DNA of 41,341 bases from assembly GCF_016820515.1 (NCBI RefSeq), contig NZ_JADHDV010000029.1, positions 1 through 41,341 on the forward strand, read 5' to 3'. The stretch is from Pseudoxanthomonas beigongshangi (GTDB lineage: Bacteria; Pseudomonadota; Gammaproteobacteria; Xanthomonadales; Xanthomonadaceae). This document shows, in pieces, positions 24,206 to 32,748 of the stretch. The position numbers and the translations under genes are program-made. The notes beneath the pieces were generated by a model. That model was given only the letters and a program-made list of their open reading frames with translations, made no database searches and was not told the DNA's origin. Position 1 is the first letter of the stretch. Each line of letters starts with the position of its first letter.

Positions 24206-25795
24206 TCAGTTTTCCAGCAGCGGCTTGCGCGGCAGTTTCTGCTCGCGCATCGCGGCGTGGTAGGCGAACGAGGCCAGGATCGCCGCCGCCTGCTTCAGAT
24301 CTTCCGGCGCGGCGTGATCGTAGGTGTCCAGATCGCTGTGGTGGACGTTGCTGAAATAGTCCAGGCCGTCCTGCACGAACTGGAAGCCCGGCAGGCCGAC
24401 GCGATCGAACGAGACGTGATCGGTGCTGCCGGTGTTGCGCACGGTCACGATGGTGGCGCCGACATCGTTGAACGGCTTCAGCCAGGCTTCGAAGATCGGC
24501 ATCGCCGCCTGGTTTTCCTGCGCGTAGATGCCGCGGATCTTGCCGGAGCCGTTGTCCAGGTTGAAGTAGGCCGAGAACTTGTCGTAGTCGCGCTTGCGCT
24601 GGAGCGGGCCAGTGCGCTCCTGGAAGTAGCGCGGCAGCTTCTTCTGTTCCGGATCGGTGGCTTCCGGATAGTCGGCGAAGTGCTTGGCGACATAAGCAGC
24701 CGAACCGATCAGGCCCTGCTCCTCGCCGCTCCACAGCGCCACCCGGATGGTGCGGCGCGGCTTGGCGCCCACCGCCTTGAGGATGCGCATGGCTTCCATC
24801 ATCACCGCCACGCCGGCGGCGTTGTCGGCCGCGCCGGTGCCGGCGTGCCAGGAGTCCATGTGCGCGCCGATCATCACGATCTCGTCGGCCTTGCCGCTGC
24901 CCGGGACCTCGGCAATCGTGTTGTAGCCGGGATCATTGGTCTCGCTGGTGAACTGCGCGTCCACGTTGATGCGCAGGCGCACGTCCTGCTTGCGCTCGAT
25001 CGCGCGCAGCAGCGGGTTGTAGTGCTCGGCCGCCACCGCCAGTTCCGGAATGCCGGCCGGCTCGCCGGCACGACGCGAACCGCCGCCGCCGACCCGGATG
25101 ATGCCGTTGTCCCAGCCGCTGATGCTCAGCGCGGCCAGCGCGCCTTCCTCGGTCAGGAAACGGTTGGTCGCCTGCACCAGATCCTGGCGCTGCCGGTACT
25201 CGGCCAGTCGCTTGCCACGATCGGCCGGGTTGGTGTCCTTGGGCACGCTGAAGGAAAGCAGCTCGGTCAGGCCGGCTTCGTCGTAGCGGCGCGAATCCGG
25301 CTCGGTGCCGGGCTTGTACTCGCGGGCTTCGCTGAGCAGGACGATCTTGCCTTTCAGCTTGCCCTTGTACTTGTCCAGGTCCGCCTTGGTCTTGAGGGTG
25401 ACGACCACTGCCTCGCCTTCGACCGGGCCCTGCGTGCCGGGCGTCCAGGCCTTGGGCACCGCGCGCAGCGAGGTCACCCGCGGCGCCAGCAGTTCCACGC
25501 TCGCCGAGCGATAGGTCCAGCCGCGGCCGAAGTCGTCGAACGCCTCGTCATGGACATTGGACAGACCCCACTCGGTGAACTTGCCGCGCGACCAGGCATT
25601 GGCCTGCGCCATGCCCGGCGAGTTGGTCAGGCGCGGCCCGATTTCCTCGGTCAGGTGGCCGAAGGTCGCCATCACCTGCGACCGGTGGAATGCCTCCTGG
25701 CGGATGCGGTTGACCATGTCCAGGTCCACCGGCTCATTCGCCTGCGCCATTCCGGCCAGGCCCAGGCACAACGCCATCACGCTCCGCTTCAACAC
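24206..25795 (-). CDS. Secreted M28-family zinc aminopeptidase/carboxypeptidase
   Basis: Predicted periplasmic or secreted metallopeptidase of 529 residues. A signal peptide (LKRSVMALCLGLAGMAQA, cleavage after about residue 19) is followed by a PA-type insert (about 125-290) and the M28 catalytic domain with zinc ligands His312 and Asp324 (AHMDSWHAGTGAADNAAG), the catalytic SGEEQG (Glu358-Glu359), a later Asp in FNLDNGSGK and His in STDHVSF. I place the start at a GTG (25795), where the signal peptide begins and GGAG lies nine bases upstream. A direct 8-base repeat TCATGGTC (25861 and 25882) lies in the upstream gap. It ends at a strong terminator. Confidence 0.87.
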   Translation of the reverse strand: MLKRSVMALCLGLAGMAQANEPVDLDMVNRIRQEAFHRSQVMATFGHLTEEIGPRLTNSPGMAQANAWSRGKFTEWGLSNVHDEAFDDFGRGWTYRSASVELLAPRVTSLRAVPKAWTPGTQGPVEGEAVVVTLKTKADLDKYKGKLKGKIVLLSEAREYKPGTEPDSRRYDEAGLTELLSFSVPKDTNPADRGKRLAEYRQRQDLVQATNRFLTEEGALAALSISGWDNGIIRVGGGGSRRAGEPAGIPELAVAAEHYNPLLRAIERKQDVRLRINVDAQFTSETNDPGYNTIAEVPGSGKADEIVMIGAHMDSWHAGTGAADNAAGVAVMMEAMRILKAVGAKPRRTIRVALWSGEEQGLIGSAAYVAKHFADYPEATDPEQKKLPRYFQERTGPLQRKRDYDKFSAYFNLDNGSGKIRGIYAQENQAAMPIFEAWLKPFNDVGATIVTVRNTGSTDHVSFDRVGLPGFQFVQDGLDYFSNVHHSDLDTYDHAAPEDLKQAAAILASFAYHAAMREQKLPRKPLLEN

Positions 25796-25905
25796 GCCCC
25801 TGCTCTCCCCGGGTCCGTCCCCGAATGTGCATAAAGGATCGAGTCTGCCCCGGCCAAAGGTCATGGTCCCCCTGCCATCAGTCATGGTCGGGCGGAGAGC
25901 CGGGC

Positions 25906-26790
25906 TCAGCGGAACGGTTCGCGGCGGGCGCGCTGCAGTGCGGGAATGCCCTGTCCGGTCCAGTCTTGATCGTTGGCGACCTGCGCCTGGCCGCGGCTGG
26001 CATCCAGCGCGTCGAAATCGAGATCGGCGATGGCCCAGACCTCGTCGCCACGGGTCTGCGCCAGCACGCCGTCGGCGGGGAAACCGCGATCCATCGGCGC
26101 GAACAGGGCCGCCTCGCCAGTATTCACGTCCAGCGCCGGACTCCATTCGGCGATGCCGGCGGTAACCGCCTGGGCCACGAAGAAACGGTTCTCCAGCGCG
26201 CGCGCCAGGCAACCGACCCGCACGCGGGTGGCGCCTGCCTCGGTGTCGGTGCAACTGGGCACCACCAGCAGGCGTGCGCCGGCTTCGTACTGCGCGCGCA
26301 CCGGCAGCGGGAACTCGCTGTCGTAGCAGACCGCGACGCCGGCCCGGACGCCCTCGACATCGAACACATTCAGTGCGTCGCCGCCCTCGATCACGCCGGT
26401 GGCCTTCTCGAAACCGGTGAGCTGCAGTTTGTCCTGCCAACCGTGGCGGCCATCGGGCGTGAACCAGTAGCTGCGATTGCGGTAGCGCCGTTCGCCCACG
26501 GCGAGCAGGAACGAGCCGGCCACCACATGCAGGCGCAGTTCCGTCGCCAGCTTCGGAAACAAGCTCATCCAGTCCGCGTGCAGCGCCTGGGTCGCCGCCA
26601 GCGAGGCTTCCAGATCACCGCGGATGTCCGCCGCGAAGGTCGCGGCCAGTTCCAGCGACAGGTATTCGGGCAGCACCGCCACCTTCGCGCCCTGTGCGGC
26701 CGCATCACCCAGCAATCGCCCCAGTCGTTCGGCGAAGGCGGCGAAGTCGCGCGGCGCCTGGATCGGATACTTGGCCGCGGCCACCTTCAT
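25906..26790 (-). CDS. Carbon-nitrogen hydrolase (nitrilase superfamily, RimI-associated type)
   Basis: Predicted amidase of 294 residues with the nitrilase catalytic triad Glu42 (LPEYLSLE), Lys121 (QDKLQL) and Cys155 (AVCYDSEFP). The stretch VPSCTDTEAG...CLARALENRF resembles the nitrilase branch whose members often carry a fused N-terminal RimI/GNAT domain (as in B. subtilis YhcX). Here the acetyltransferase is a separate gene just upstream, overlapping by four bases. I start at the ATG at 26790 in that overlap; an in-frame ATG further upstream would add 24 atypical residues. The substrate is unknown. Confidence 0.88.
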   Translation of the reverse strand: MKVAAAKYPIQAPRDFAAFAERLGRLLGDAAAQGAKVAVLPEYLSLELAATFAADIRGDLEASLAATQALHADWMSLFPKLATELRLHVVAGSFLLAVGERRYRNRSYWFTPDGRHGWQDKLQLTGFEKATGVIEGGDALNVFDVEGVRAGVAVCYDSEFPLPVRAQYEAGARLLVVPSCTDTEAGATRVRVGCLARALENRFFVAQAVTAGIAEWSPALDVNTGEAALFAPMDRGFPADGVLAQTRGDEVWAIADLDFDALDASRGQAQVANDQDWTGQGIPALQRARREPFR

Positions 26791-27392
26791 GGCGCGGCCT
26801 CCAGCGGACGCAGCCAGAACGTCAGCGCATGCGGGATTTCGCCGCGACCGATTTCGTCCCATGCCAGCTGCATGGTCATCCCCTCCCTGCGCCGGTAGCC
26901 GCGCTTGTGCCAGAACCCGTCGTTGCCGCGATGTTCCGCCGGCCGACGCGGATCCATCGGGTCGCGATCCACCGCGCAGAACCCGGTCCAGCGGAATCCG
27001 CCCAGCGCGCGCGCATGCGCCTCCCGCCGATCGAAGAAGGCATGGCCGATGCCACGACCGCGATGCTCCGGCAACAGCACCGATTCGCCGAAATAGAACA
27101 CCTCGTCCGGCGGGATCTCCGATGCCAGGAACGGCTGGCGGAAAGCTTCGCCGTCATCCAGCAGCGGCAGCCCGGTGGACGCGCCGATCACCCGCTCCCC
27201 GTCCAGCGCCAGCACGAACACGCTGCGCGGCGACGCCGCGTAGGCCGCCAGGTAGTCGCGCTCGTAGTCGAAATCACCCTCGTACAGATAGGGCCAGTCG
27301 CGGAACACGGCCACGCGCAGGCGCGCCACGTCGGCCAGCCACGGTCCGATGTCCGGTCCACGGAATACACGGATGTCGAAGCGGGAATCCAT
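26787..27392 (-). CDS. GNAT-family N-acetyltransferase
   Basis: Acetyl-CoA-dependent transferase of 201 residues. The acetyl-CoA-binding motif A is clear: GESVLLPEHRGRGIGHAFFDRREA (about 102-125) with R-G-R-G-I-G. A long C-terminal extension (DRDPMDPRRP...FWHKRGYRRREG) contains the typical late GNAT motif (GFWHKRGY). It is followed by the nitrilase gene with a 4-base overlap, and the order GNAT then nitrilase equals the domain order of fused proteins of this class. What it acetylates is unknown. Confidence 0.88.
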   Translation of the reverse strand: MDSRFDIRVFRGPDIGPWLADVARLRVAVFRDWPYLYEGDFDYERDYLAAYAASPRSVFVLALDGERVIGASTGLPLLDDGEAFRQPFLASEIPPDEVFYFGESVLLPEHRGRGIGHAFFDRREAHARALGGFRWTGFCAVDRDPMDPRRPAEHRGNDGFWHKRGYRRREGMTMQLAWDEIGRGEIPHALTFWLRPLEAAP

Positions 27393-27431
27393 CCGCGAAC
27401 TTTACCGCAGCCCCGGCATGGCGACGCGCGG

Positions 27432-27758
27432 TCACGGCGTGGGATCCTCGCCGGTCCCACCCGGTGGCGGCTCGATACCCGCGCCGGCGACCCCGCGCCC
27501 CGCCGCCACCGCCACGCCTGCAAGCAGGCCGCCCACGATCAGCATCGCCTGCGCGGCCATCACCATCAGCACGCCAAGGCCTTCGCCCGGGCCCCCGTCG
27601 TGACCCGGCTGCGATGACGCATGGCAGTGCTGCAACCGCAGCAGCGAGAACAGCAATTGCGGGAGCAGGAACAGTACGCCGTACAAGCGCCATGAAATCA
27701 CCGCCGCCATGACGTAGAACAGCAGGACCAGGACCGTTCCCACCAACATCACCGGCAT
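27432..27758 (-). CDS. Small predicted membrane protein, unknown
   Basis: A 108-residue protein I do not recognise. Two hydrophobic stretches (about 3-38 and 62-88) flank a polar loop with HCHASSQPGHDGGPG, and a proline/glycine-rich tail follows. It may be an inner-membrane protein with a histidine-bearing loop. Its start overlaps the end of the upstream unknown gene by ten bases, and that gene follows creD closely, so both probably belong to the cre transcript. Codon use matches its neighbours. The ribosome-binding site is weak. Confidence 0.55.
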   Translation of the reverse strand: MPVMLVGTVLVLLFYVMAAVISWRLYGVLFLLPQLLFSLLRLQHCHASSQPGHDGGPGEGLGVLMVMAAQAMLIVGGLLAGVAVAAGRGVAGAGIEPPPGGTGEDPTP

Positions 27759-28201
27759 CGTTCGCCGCTTCCCGCCGGCAGGCAGCGGCGATCATCCCAG
27801 TCGTAGACCACGATTCCGGATTCGGGCAACACCCACAGGCGTGCGCGGCCATCCCGCGAGCAGGTCATGAAGCGACGGGCGCGCGGTGGCTCGCCCGCCG
27901 CCTGCCACGGTCCCCAGGCAATGGGGACGGCATGCCGCGAAAGGCCTTCCCTGGCCTGCGTCGCGTCCTGCAGCAACACCATCGGGCGGCGGCGCAGCGC
28001 GTTGCGCGTCTCCGCCGCCAACCGGAACCCCAGCCAGCCCCGGTGCACGTGCCGCAGCGGCAGCAGCAGCGTGGCGAGCGCGCGTTCGCTGATACCGGCT
28101 GGCTTGCCGTCACCGCCGTCGAGGGCGATGACGGCCTCGGTGTGCAGGCAGGCGGGCAACACACGGCACGCGCGGCGATGCAATGTCTGCGGGTCCAGCA
28201 T
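27749..28201 (-). CDS. Hypothetical protein downstream of creD
   Basis: A 150-residue soluble protein I do not recognise. It is rich in Arg, Leu and Cys (four cysteines: CRVLPACLH, MTCSRDG, RRCLPAG and near the C-terminus) with no signal peptide or transmembrane segment. The C-terminal half (ARLWVLPESGIVVYDWDDRRC) could form beta strands. The start lies nine bases after the creD stop, with GAGG overlapping that stop, so translation is probably coupled. The next unknown gene overlaps it by ten bases. Confidence 0.6.
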   Translation of the reverse strand: MLDPQTLHRRACRVLPACLHTEAVIALDGGDGKPAGISERALATLLLPLRHVHRGWLGFRLAAETRNALRRRPMVLLQDATQAREGLSRHAVPIAWGPWQAAGEPPRARRFMTCSRDGRARLWVLPESGIVVYDWDDRRCLPAGSGERCR

Positions 28202-28210
28202 GGGCGTGCC

Positions 28211-29590
28211 TCAGCGCAACCCGTTGCCCAGGTCGTACCAGTCGACCTTGCGGGTGATCCACATGATCCCCGCCAGGATGCCGAACAGCAGCAGCGTGCC
28301 CATCAGCAGCGCGTTGGTCTCCGACAGCAGCAGCATATACAGCACCCCGTACAGCGCGGTCAGCATCGTCGCGAACCCGGCCGCGCGCAGCCAACTGCGC
28401 AGCACGCCGGACAGGTAGAAGAACTGCAGACCGATGCACGCCACCGCCGACACCAGGTACGCCTTCCAGAATGCGATGTGTTCGGACAGGCTGAGCAGCA
28501 GCAGGAAGAAGATCGCCAGCGCCAGGCCCACCAGCAGGTACTGCAGCGGGTGGATCGGCAGGCGCTTGATCAGTTCGAACAGGGCGAACCCGACGAAGGT
28601 CAGCACCACGAACAGGATGCCGTACTTGCTGGCGCGATCGGCCTGGGTATAGATGTCCACCGGATCGACCAGGTGGATGTCGGCGCTGTCGATGCGGGTC
28701 AGCGAGGGACCTTCCGAGGATGCGTCGATGGCGACCTGGCCGGTCAGCGGCATGCGTCGGGTGAAATCGCCTTCGGCGCTGGCCAGTTGCGCCTGCGCGT
28801 TGCTGGCCAGCGAGGAGATTTCCCAGTTGGCGGTGAAGCCGCTGGCCTCGACGGTGCGCTGGGTCGGCAGGAAGCGACCGCCGAACAGCGGATGCGGCCA
28901 TTCCGAATGGACATCGATGCGGTTGCTGTCGGCGATCGGGCTGATGCCCAGCGATTCTGTGCCGGCGAGGCCGAAGTCCAGTTGCACGTTGCTGGCCGGC
29001 AGGAGCATCCCGCCCTCGCCGCCCAGCACCGCGTGGACGCCGCTCATCCGCGCGGACATTGCGCCGGTGCCGCCCTCGAAGGCGAGCGTACGTCCGTCGA
29101 CCTTGACGACCGGCGTCCCCACCAGTCCGCGCACATCGCTCAAGCCCATCACCAGGATGGGCTTGCCATAGGTGCGGCCGTCCGTCTGCTCCAGCACCAG
29201 CGACTCGAAGTGCGCGCTCATGCGCGCCGACCACTGGTAGGTGCGCACGTCATACAGGCCGATGCGCCGCAGCGCCGGCTTCAGCCCGCCGCCCGCCTGC
29301 AGCGTCTTGGGCGTCTGCAGCACGTAGCCACGCACGGTTTCCTGGCGAATTTCCGGCTTGCCTTCGGCGTTGACCACCGTGGTGTTGCTGGTCTTCTGCC
29401 ACGGCACCACCCGCAACGGTCCGATCACCTGCTGCGGACCGGCCATGCTCTCGGCGATGCGCTCGACCGCCTGCGCCTGGTAGCGTTCGCGATCGCTGAT
29501 CACGCCGCGCACCATCAGCAGGGGAATCATCAACAGCAGCACCAGACCGCCCACGGTCAGGAACCGCAACAACAGCTTCAACGACTTCAT
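28211..29590 (-). CDS. creD: CreD-like inner membrane protein
   Basis: Envelope-stress protein of the CreBC regulon, linked to beta-lactam and colicin responses in other bacteria; its biochemical role is unknown. The 459-residue protein has an N-terminal transmembrane helix (about 5-27), a large periplasmic domain (about 30-305) and five or six C-terminal helices (about 315-445), with the family stretch ELIKRLPIHPLQYLLVGLA. Length matches CreD (about 450). I prefer the ATG at 29590 (MKSLKLLLRF); an ATG 12 bases earlier is possible. It is separated from creC by a 188-base gap with a palindromic repeat. Confidence 0.93.
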   Translation of the reverse strand: MKSLKLLLRFLTVGGLVLLLMIPLLMVRGVISDRERYQAQAVERIAESMAGPQQVIGPLRVVPWQKTSNTTVVNAEGKPEIRQETVRGYVLQTPKTLQAGGGLKPALRRIGLYDVRTYQWSARMSAHFESLVLEQTDGRTYGKPILVMGLSDVRGLVGTPVVKVDGRTLAFEGGTGAMSARMSGVHAVLGGEGGMLLPASNVQLDFGLAGTESLGISPIADSNRIDVHSEWPHPLFGGRFLPTQRTVEASGFTANWEISSLASNAQAQLASAEGDFTRRMPLTGQVAIDASSEGPSLTRIDSADIHLVDPVDIYTQADRASKYGILFVVLTFVGFALFELIKRLPIHPLQYLLVGLALAIFFLLLLSLSEHIAFWKAYLVSAVACIGLQFFYLSGVLRSWLRAAGFATMLTALYGVLYMLLLSETNALLMGTLLLFGILAGIMWITRKVDWYDLGNGLR

Positions 29591-29701
29591 GTCTTCGCCC
29601 ATCCGGGTGTGGAGATGGACAAAGCCTGGCGCCGGCCGGTGGGCGGGCGTGGAAGCGGATTTGAAGTCTGTGTGAAGTGGGTGGCCGGCGCCTTCTCCCT
29701 T

Positions 29702-29766
29702 TTGTGGGAGCGACGTGAGTCGCGAAACCCGGCTTGGTCGAATCGCGACTTACGTCGCTCCCACAA
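29702..29766. repeat. REP-like palindromic repeat between creC and creD
   Basis: A 24-base arm starting TTGTGGGAGCGACG (29702-29725) is matched by a reverse-complement arm (29743-29766) with 23 of 24 bases paired and a 17-base loop. The left arm is identical to 41317-41340 after mfd. This sequence type is a common extragenic palindrome in xanthomonads and pseudomonads. A strong stem here could limit read-through from creC to creD. The rest of the 29591-29778 gap shows nothing else. Confidence 0.85.
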
Positions 29767-29778
29767 GACAGGGTTCGA

Positions 29779-31200
29779 TCAGGCCGCGGGCAGGGTCAGC
29801 ACGGCTTCGGCGCCACCGTCGGGATGGTTGCGCAGGACGATGTCGCCGCCATGCAGGCGCGCGACTTCGCGCACGAACGGCAGGCCCAGGCCGGAACTGC
29901 GCAGGCCGCTGCCCGGACGGGCCAGCGAATAGAAGCGTTCGAAGATGCGTTCGCGCGCATAGTCGGGAATGCCCGGTCCGTGATCGCGCACGCTCAGCTG
30001 GACGCGATCGCCGGCGGTCTCGGCGGCCAGCACCACCTCCGCGCCGGACGGCGAGAACGCGATGGCGTTGTCGAGCAGGTTGCTCAGTGCCTGCCGGAGC
30101 AGGAAGGGATCACCACTCAGGCGCAGGCCCGGGGCGCCGCGCACGCGCAGATCCAGGCCGGTGGCGCGCATCTCCGCGGCCTCGCGCACGGCCTCCAGCA
30201 ATTCGTCCGCCGTCATCGTCTGGCGCTTCTGCAGCCAGCCGTGCTGTTCCACCTCGGCCAGCGCCAGCAGCTTGTCGATGGTCTCGGTCAGGCGCTGCTC
30301 CTGGGTCTGGATATTGCGGGCGAAGCGCTGCCGTTCGGCTTCCGGCAGCGGTTCCTGCAACAGTTCGGCCGCGCCCCGGATCGCCGCCAGCGGACTCTTC
30401 ATCTCATGGGTCAGCGACTGCACGTACTGCTCGACGTAGGCCTTGCCCTCCAGCTTGCGCCGCATCGCCTCCAGCGCGCGGCCCAGATCGCCAATTTCGT
30501 CGCGACGCGGCTTGGGCGGCGGGACCGGCTCGCCGGCGGCCACCGCCTGCGCGTAGCGGTTCAGGCGGCGGATGCCGCTCACCAGCCACCAGGTGATCAG
30601 CATGCCGATCAGCGCGGACAGGCCGATCAGCCAGGCGCCGCGGCGCATGATGCTGCGCTGGCTGGCGGTGATGAAGGGATCGATGGTGTGGTTGGGCTGC
30701 GCCACGGTCAGCACGCCGATCAGCCGGTCGCCGTCGCGGATGGGCGCGGCCACGTGCATCACCGTGCGCTCCGGATCGTCGGGCGTCTCCGGGCTGGAGC
30801 GCGCGCCGTATTCGCCGCGCAGGGTCAGGTAGACGTCGTTCCAGCGCGAGTTGTCGCGGCCGAGGTCGCGGCCCTGCGAGTCGTAGACCACGATGCCGCG
30901 CGCGTCGGTGACGGTCACCCGGTATTCGATGTGGCGCTTGGGAAAACTCCAGATGCGTGCGCGCAGATCACGTCCCGCGGCTTCGGACATCTTGGCCGCG
31001 AAGTCGCCGTCGGTGATGCGGCCGGCCTTCAGATCGTCGGCGGCCATCACCGCCAGCAGGTTGGCGGTATCCACGAGGGTGGATTCCATCGCCTGGCGCA
31101 CGCCCGGCTTGACCTCGTTGACGAACACCCGCATCACGAAGAACGCGGCCAGTCCGACAATCAGGAAGAAGGCGAGGAACAGGCGGGCGCCAAGGCGCAT
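29779..31200 (-). CDS. creC: Two-component sensor kinase CreC
   Basis: Inner-membrane histidine kinase of 473 residues. Transmembrane helices at about 5-27 and 189-207 bracket a periplasmic sensor domain; then HAMP (about 208-260), HisKA with His265 (SLTHEMKSPLAAIRG), N box (LSNLLDNAIAFSPSG), G1 (VRDHGPGIP) and G2 (SSGLGLPFVREV). SLTHEMKSPL instead of the usual SHELRTPL is characteristic of CreC. It starts two bases after creB, so the two are co-translated. Its signal is unsettled in the literature. Confidence 0.94.
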   Translation of the reverse strand: MRLGARLFLAFFLIVGLAAFFVMRVFVNEVKPGVRQAMESTLVDTANLLAVMAADDLKAGRITDGDFAAKMSEAAGRDLRARIWSFPKRHIEYRVTVTDARGIVVYDSQGRDLGRDNSRWNDVYLTLRGEYGARSSPETPDDPERTVMHVAAPIRDGDRLIGVLTVAQPNHTIDPFITASQRSIMRRGAWLIGLSALIGMLITWWLVSGIRRLNRYAQAVAAGEPVPPPKPRRDEIGDLGRALEAMRRKLEGKAYVEQYVQSLTHEMKSPLAAIRGAAELLQEPLPEAERQRFARNIQTQEQRLTETIDKLLALAEVEQHGWLQKRQTMTADELLEAVREAAEMRATGLDLRVRGAPGLRLSGDPFLLRQALSNLLDNAIAFSPSGAEVVLAAETAGDRVQLSVRDHGPGIPDYARERIFERFYSLARPGSGLRSSGLGLPFVREVARLHGGDIVLRNHPDGGAEAVLTLPAA

Positions 31201-31202
31201 GA

Positions 31203-31880
31203 TCAGAGCTCGATGGCGTAGCCGAGACCACGATGGGTGCGGATCGGATCCGGCTCCGCGCCGGCCGCGCGCAGCTTGCCGCGCAGCGTCTTGATGTGGG
31301 TATCGACGGTGCGGTCCATGCTATCGGCGTCGCTGTCCCAGCCGCGATCCATCAATTGCGCGCGGCTGAGGATCGCGCCGGGCCGCTGCAGCAGCGCCGC
31401 CAGCAGGGCGTATTCGTAGCGGGTCAGATCCAGCGGGCGATCCTGGTAATGGATCCGGTGCCCGTCGCGATCGATGGCGAAACCGCCCTGGCGGATCCAG
31501 CCCGCATCCGGCGCGGCCGGATGCAACCGGCGCAGCCGCGCGCGCACCCGCGCCACCAGTTCGCGCGGCGAGAACGGCTTGGCCACATAGTCGTCCGCGC
31601 CAAGTTCGAGCCCCAGCACCCGGTCGATCTCGTCGTTGCGCGCGGTCAGGAAGATCACCGGCACGTCGCTGAAGGCGCGCAATTCACGGCAGACGTCGAA
31701 GCCGCTGGCGTCGGGCAGGCCGACGTCCAGCACCACCACGTCCACGCCACCGGCGCGCACCCGCGGCACGACCTCGCGCGCGAGCTGGCAATGCTCGGTT
31801 TCCAGTCCCTCGCTGCGCAGCGCATACAACACGGTGTCGGCGATGGCGGCTTCGTCTTCGGCAATCAGGATCAGCGGCAT
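31203..31880 (-). CDS. creB: Two-component response regulator CreB
   Basis: OmpR-family regulator of 225 residues that activates the cre regulon (creD and others). The receiver domain has Glu8-Asp9, phospho-acceptor Asp52 (VLDVGLPD), the FLTA threonine and Lys in VAKPFSPREL. The winged helix (about 130-225) ends in the typical HRGLGYAIEL. It is first in a creB-creC-creD order. I see no clear cre-tag (TTCAC-N6-TTCAC) upstream in the 47-base gap before the reductase stop. Confidence 0.93.
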   Translation of the reverse strand: MPLILIAEDEAAIADTVLYALRSEGLETEHCQLAREVVPRVRAGGVDVVVLDVGLPDASGFDVCRELRAFSDVPVIFLTARNDEIDRVLGLELGADDYVAKPFSPRELVARVRARLRRLHPAAPDAGWIRQGGFAIDRDGHRIHYQDRPLDLTRYEYALLAALLQRPGAILSRAQLMDRGWDSDADSMDRTVDTHIKTLRGKLRAAGAEPDPIRTHRGLGYAIEL

Positions 31881-31927
31881 GCGGCACAGGATAGTCGGCC
31901 CCCGCGCGGGCCGCCACGCGCCCTGCC

Positions 31928-32647
31928 TCAGCCTGTCGCCACCCGGACCGGGGATGCGCCGGCGCCATCGGCCATTTCCGCAATCAGGCGTGGCACCAGC
32001 GCATCCAGTTCGGCTTCGGCCGCCGCCAGCGAACCGGCCAGGCGCGCGTCGGCGAATTCGTCGTACTCCACCGCGATGCGGTCCACCCGATCGATGCCCA
32101 GGTACGCCAGCGGCACGGCGATGCCGTCCTCCACATGGTTCAGATGCGCCAGGCGTCCGCCCGGGTCATAGCCGAAATCGCCGCGCGCGCCCAACAGGAC
32201 CAGTCGCCGGCCCTGCCCGGCCAGCATCGGCCAGTACGGCTCCCCGGCCCGACTGCGGTCGAAGCCGAACGTGCGCCCGACCCGCACCACGTTGTCGATC
32301 CACGCCTTGAGCTGGGCCGGCATGCCGAAGTTGTACATCGGCGCGGCGATCACGATCAGTTCGCTGGCGATCAGTTCGTCCACGAGGTCATCGCTCTCGC
32401 GCAGGGCCTCGAGCATCCGCTCGTCGCGCTGCTCCGGCCGGGTGAACGCCGCGCGTACCCAGTCGCCGGTCACTGGCGCGGGCGGATGCAGGCCCACGTC
32501 GCGATGCGCCACCCGGTCGTGCGGACGCCGCGCCTTCCAGCGACGGAGGAATCCGGCACTGAGGCGGCGGGTGTGCGAGCCATGCGCCTGCTGGTCCGAG
32601 CGGCCCGCGCGGGCACTGGAGTCGATGCACAGGATGTTCATTTTCAT
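31928..32647 (-). CDS. FMN-dependent NADH:quinone / azo-reductase-like flavodoxin-fold enzyme
   Basis: Flavodoxin-fold reductase of 239 residues. The phosphate-binding start MNILCIDSSAR, the FMN loop APMYNFGMPAQLKAWID (about 102-118) and a following RVGRTFGF place it in the AzoR/NQO family that reduces quinones or azo compounds with two electrons. It is somewhat longer than E. coli AzoR (201 residues). ATG at 32647 and 32641 are both possible. It is divergent from a LysR regulator with which it shares a 12-base motif at the start, so that regulator probably controls it. Confidence 0.82.
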   Translation of the reverse strand: MKMNILCIDSSARAGRSDQQAHGSHTRRLSAGFLRRWKARRPHDRVAHRDVGLHPPAPVTGDWVRAAFTRPEQRDERMLEALRESDDLVDELIASELIVIAAPMYNFGMPAQLKAWIDNVVRVGRTFGFDRSRAGEPYWPMLAGQGRRLVLLGARGDFGYDPGGRLAHLNHVEDGIAVPLAYLGIDRVDRIAVEYDEFADARLAGSLAAAEAELDALVPRLIAEMADGAGASPVRVATG

Positions 32648-32748
32648 TCATCTTTGGCAGCGCACCGGAACAGGTGCATGATGCGCATTTTCCCGGGGAC
32701 CAACCCCCAGAAAAAACGATATTTGCGAACCCTCATAGATGAATGAAA
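32642..32748. promoter_or_regulatory. Divergent azoR/lysR control region with paired 12-base motif
   Basis: AGATGAATGAAA occurs once on each strand, at 32642-32653 (minus) and 32737-32748 (plus), each overlapping the start codon of the gene leaving on that strand. The plus copy is part of a 7-bp dyad GATGAAT-GAA-ATTCATC (32738-32754). LysR regulators usually bind dyads in such divergent regions, so these are operator candidates. Confidence 0.4.

Noticed and set aside
29702..29766. Rho-independent terminator after creC
   Set aside because: The stem is strong, but neither strand has a T-run after it and the same arm occurs elsewhere, so it is better called a dispersed palindrome.
31881..31927. 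Cre-tag operator before creB
   Set aside because: No TTCAC direct repeat is visible in the short gap; the operator may lie inside the neighbouring gene or differ in this lineage.
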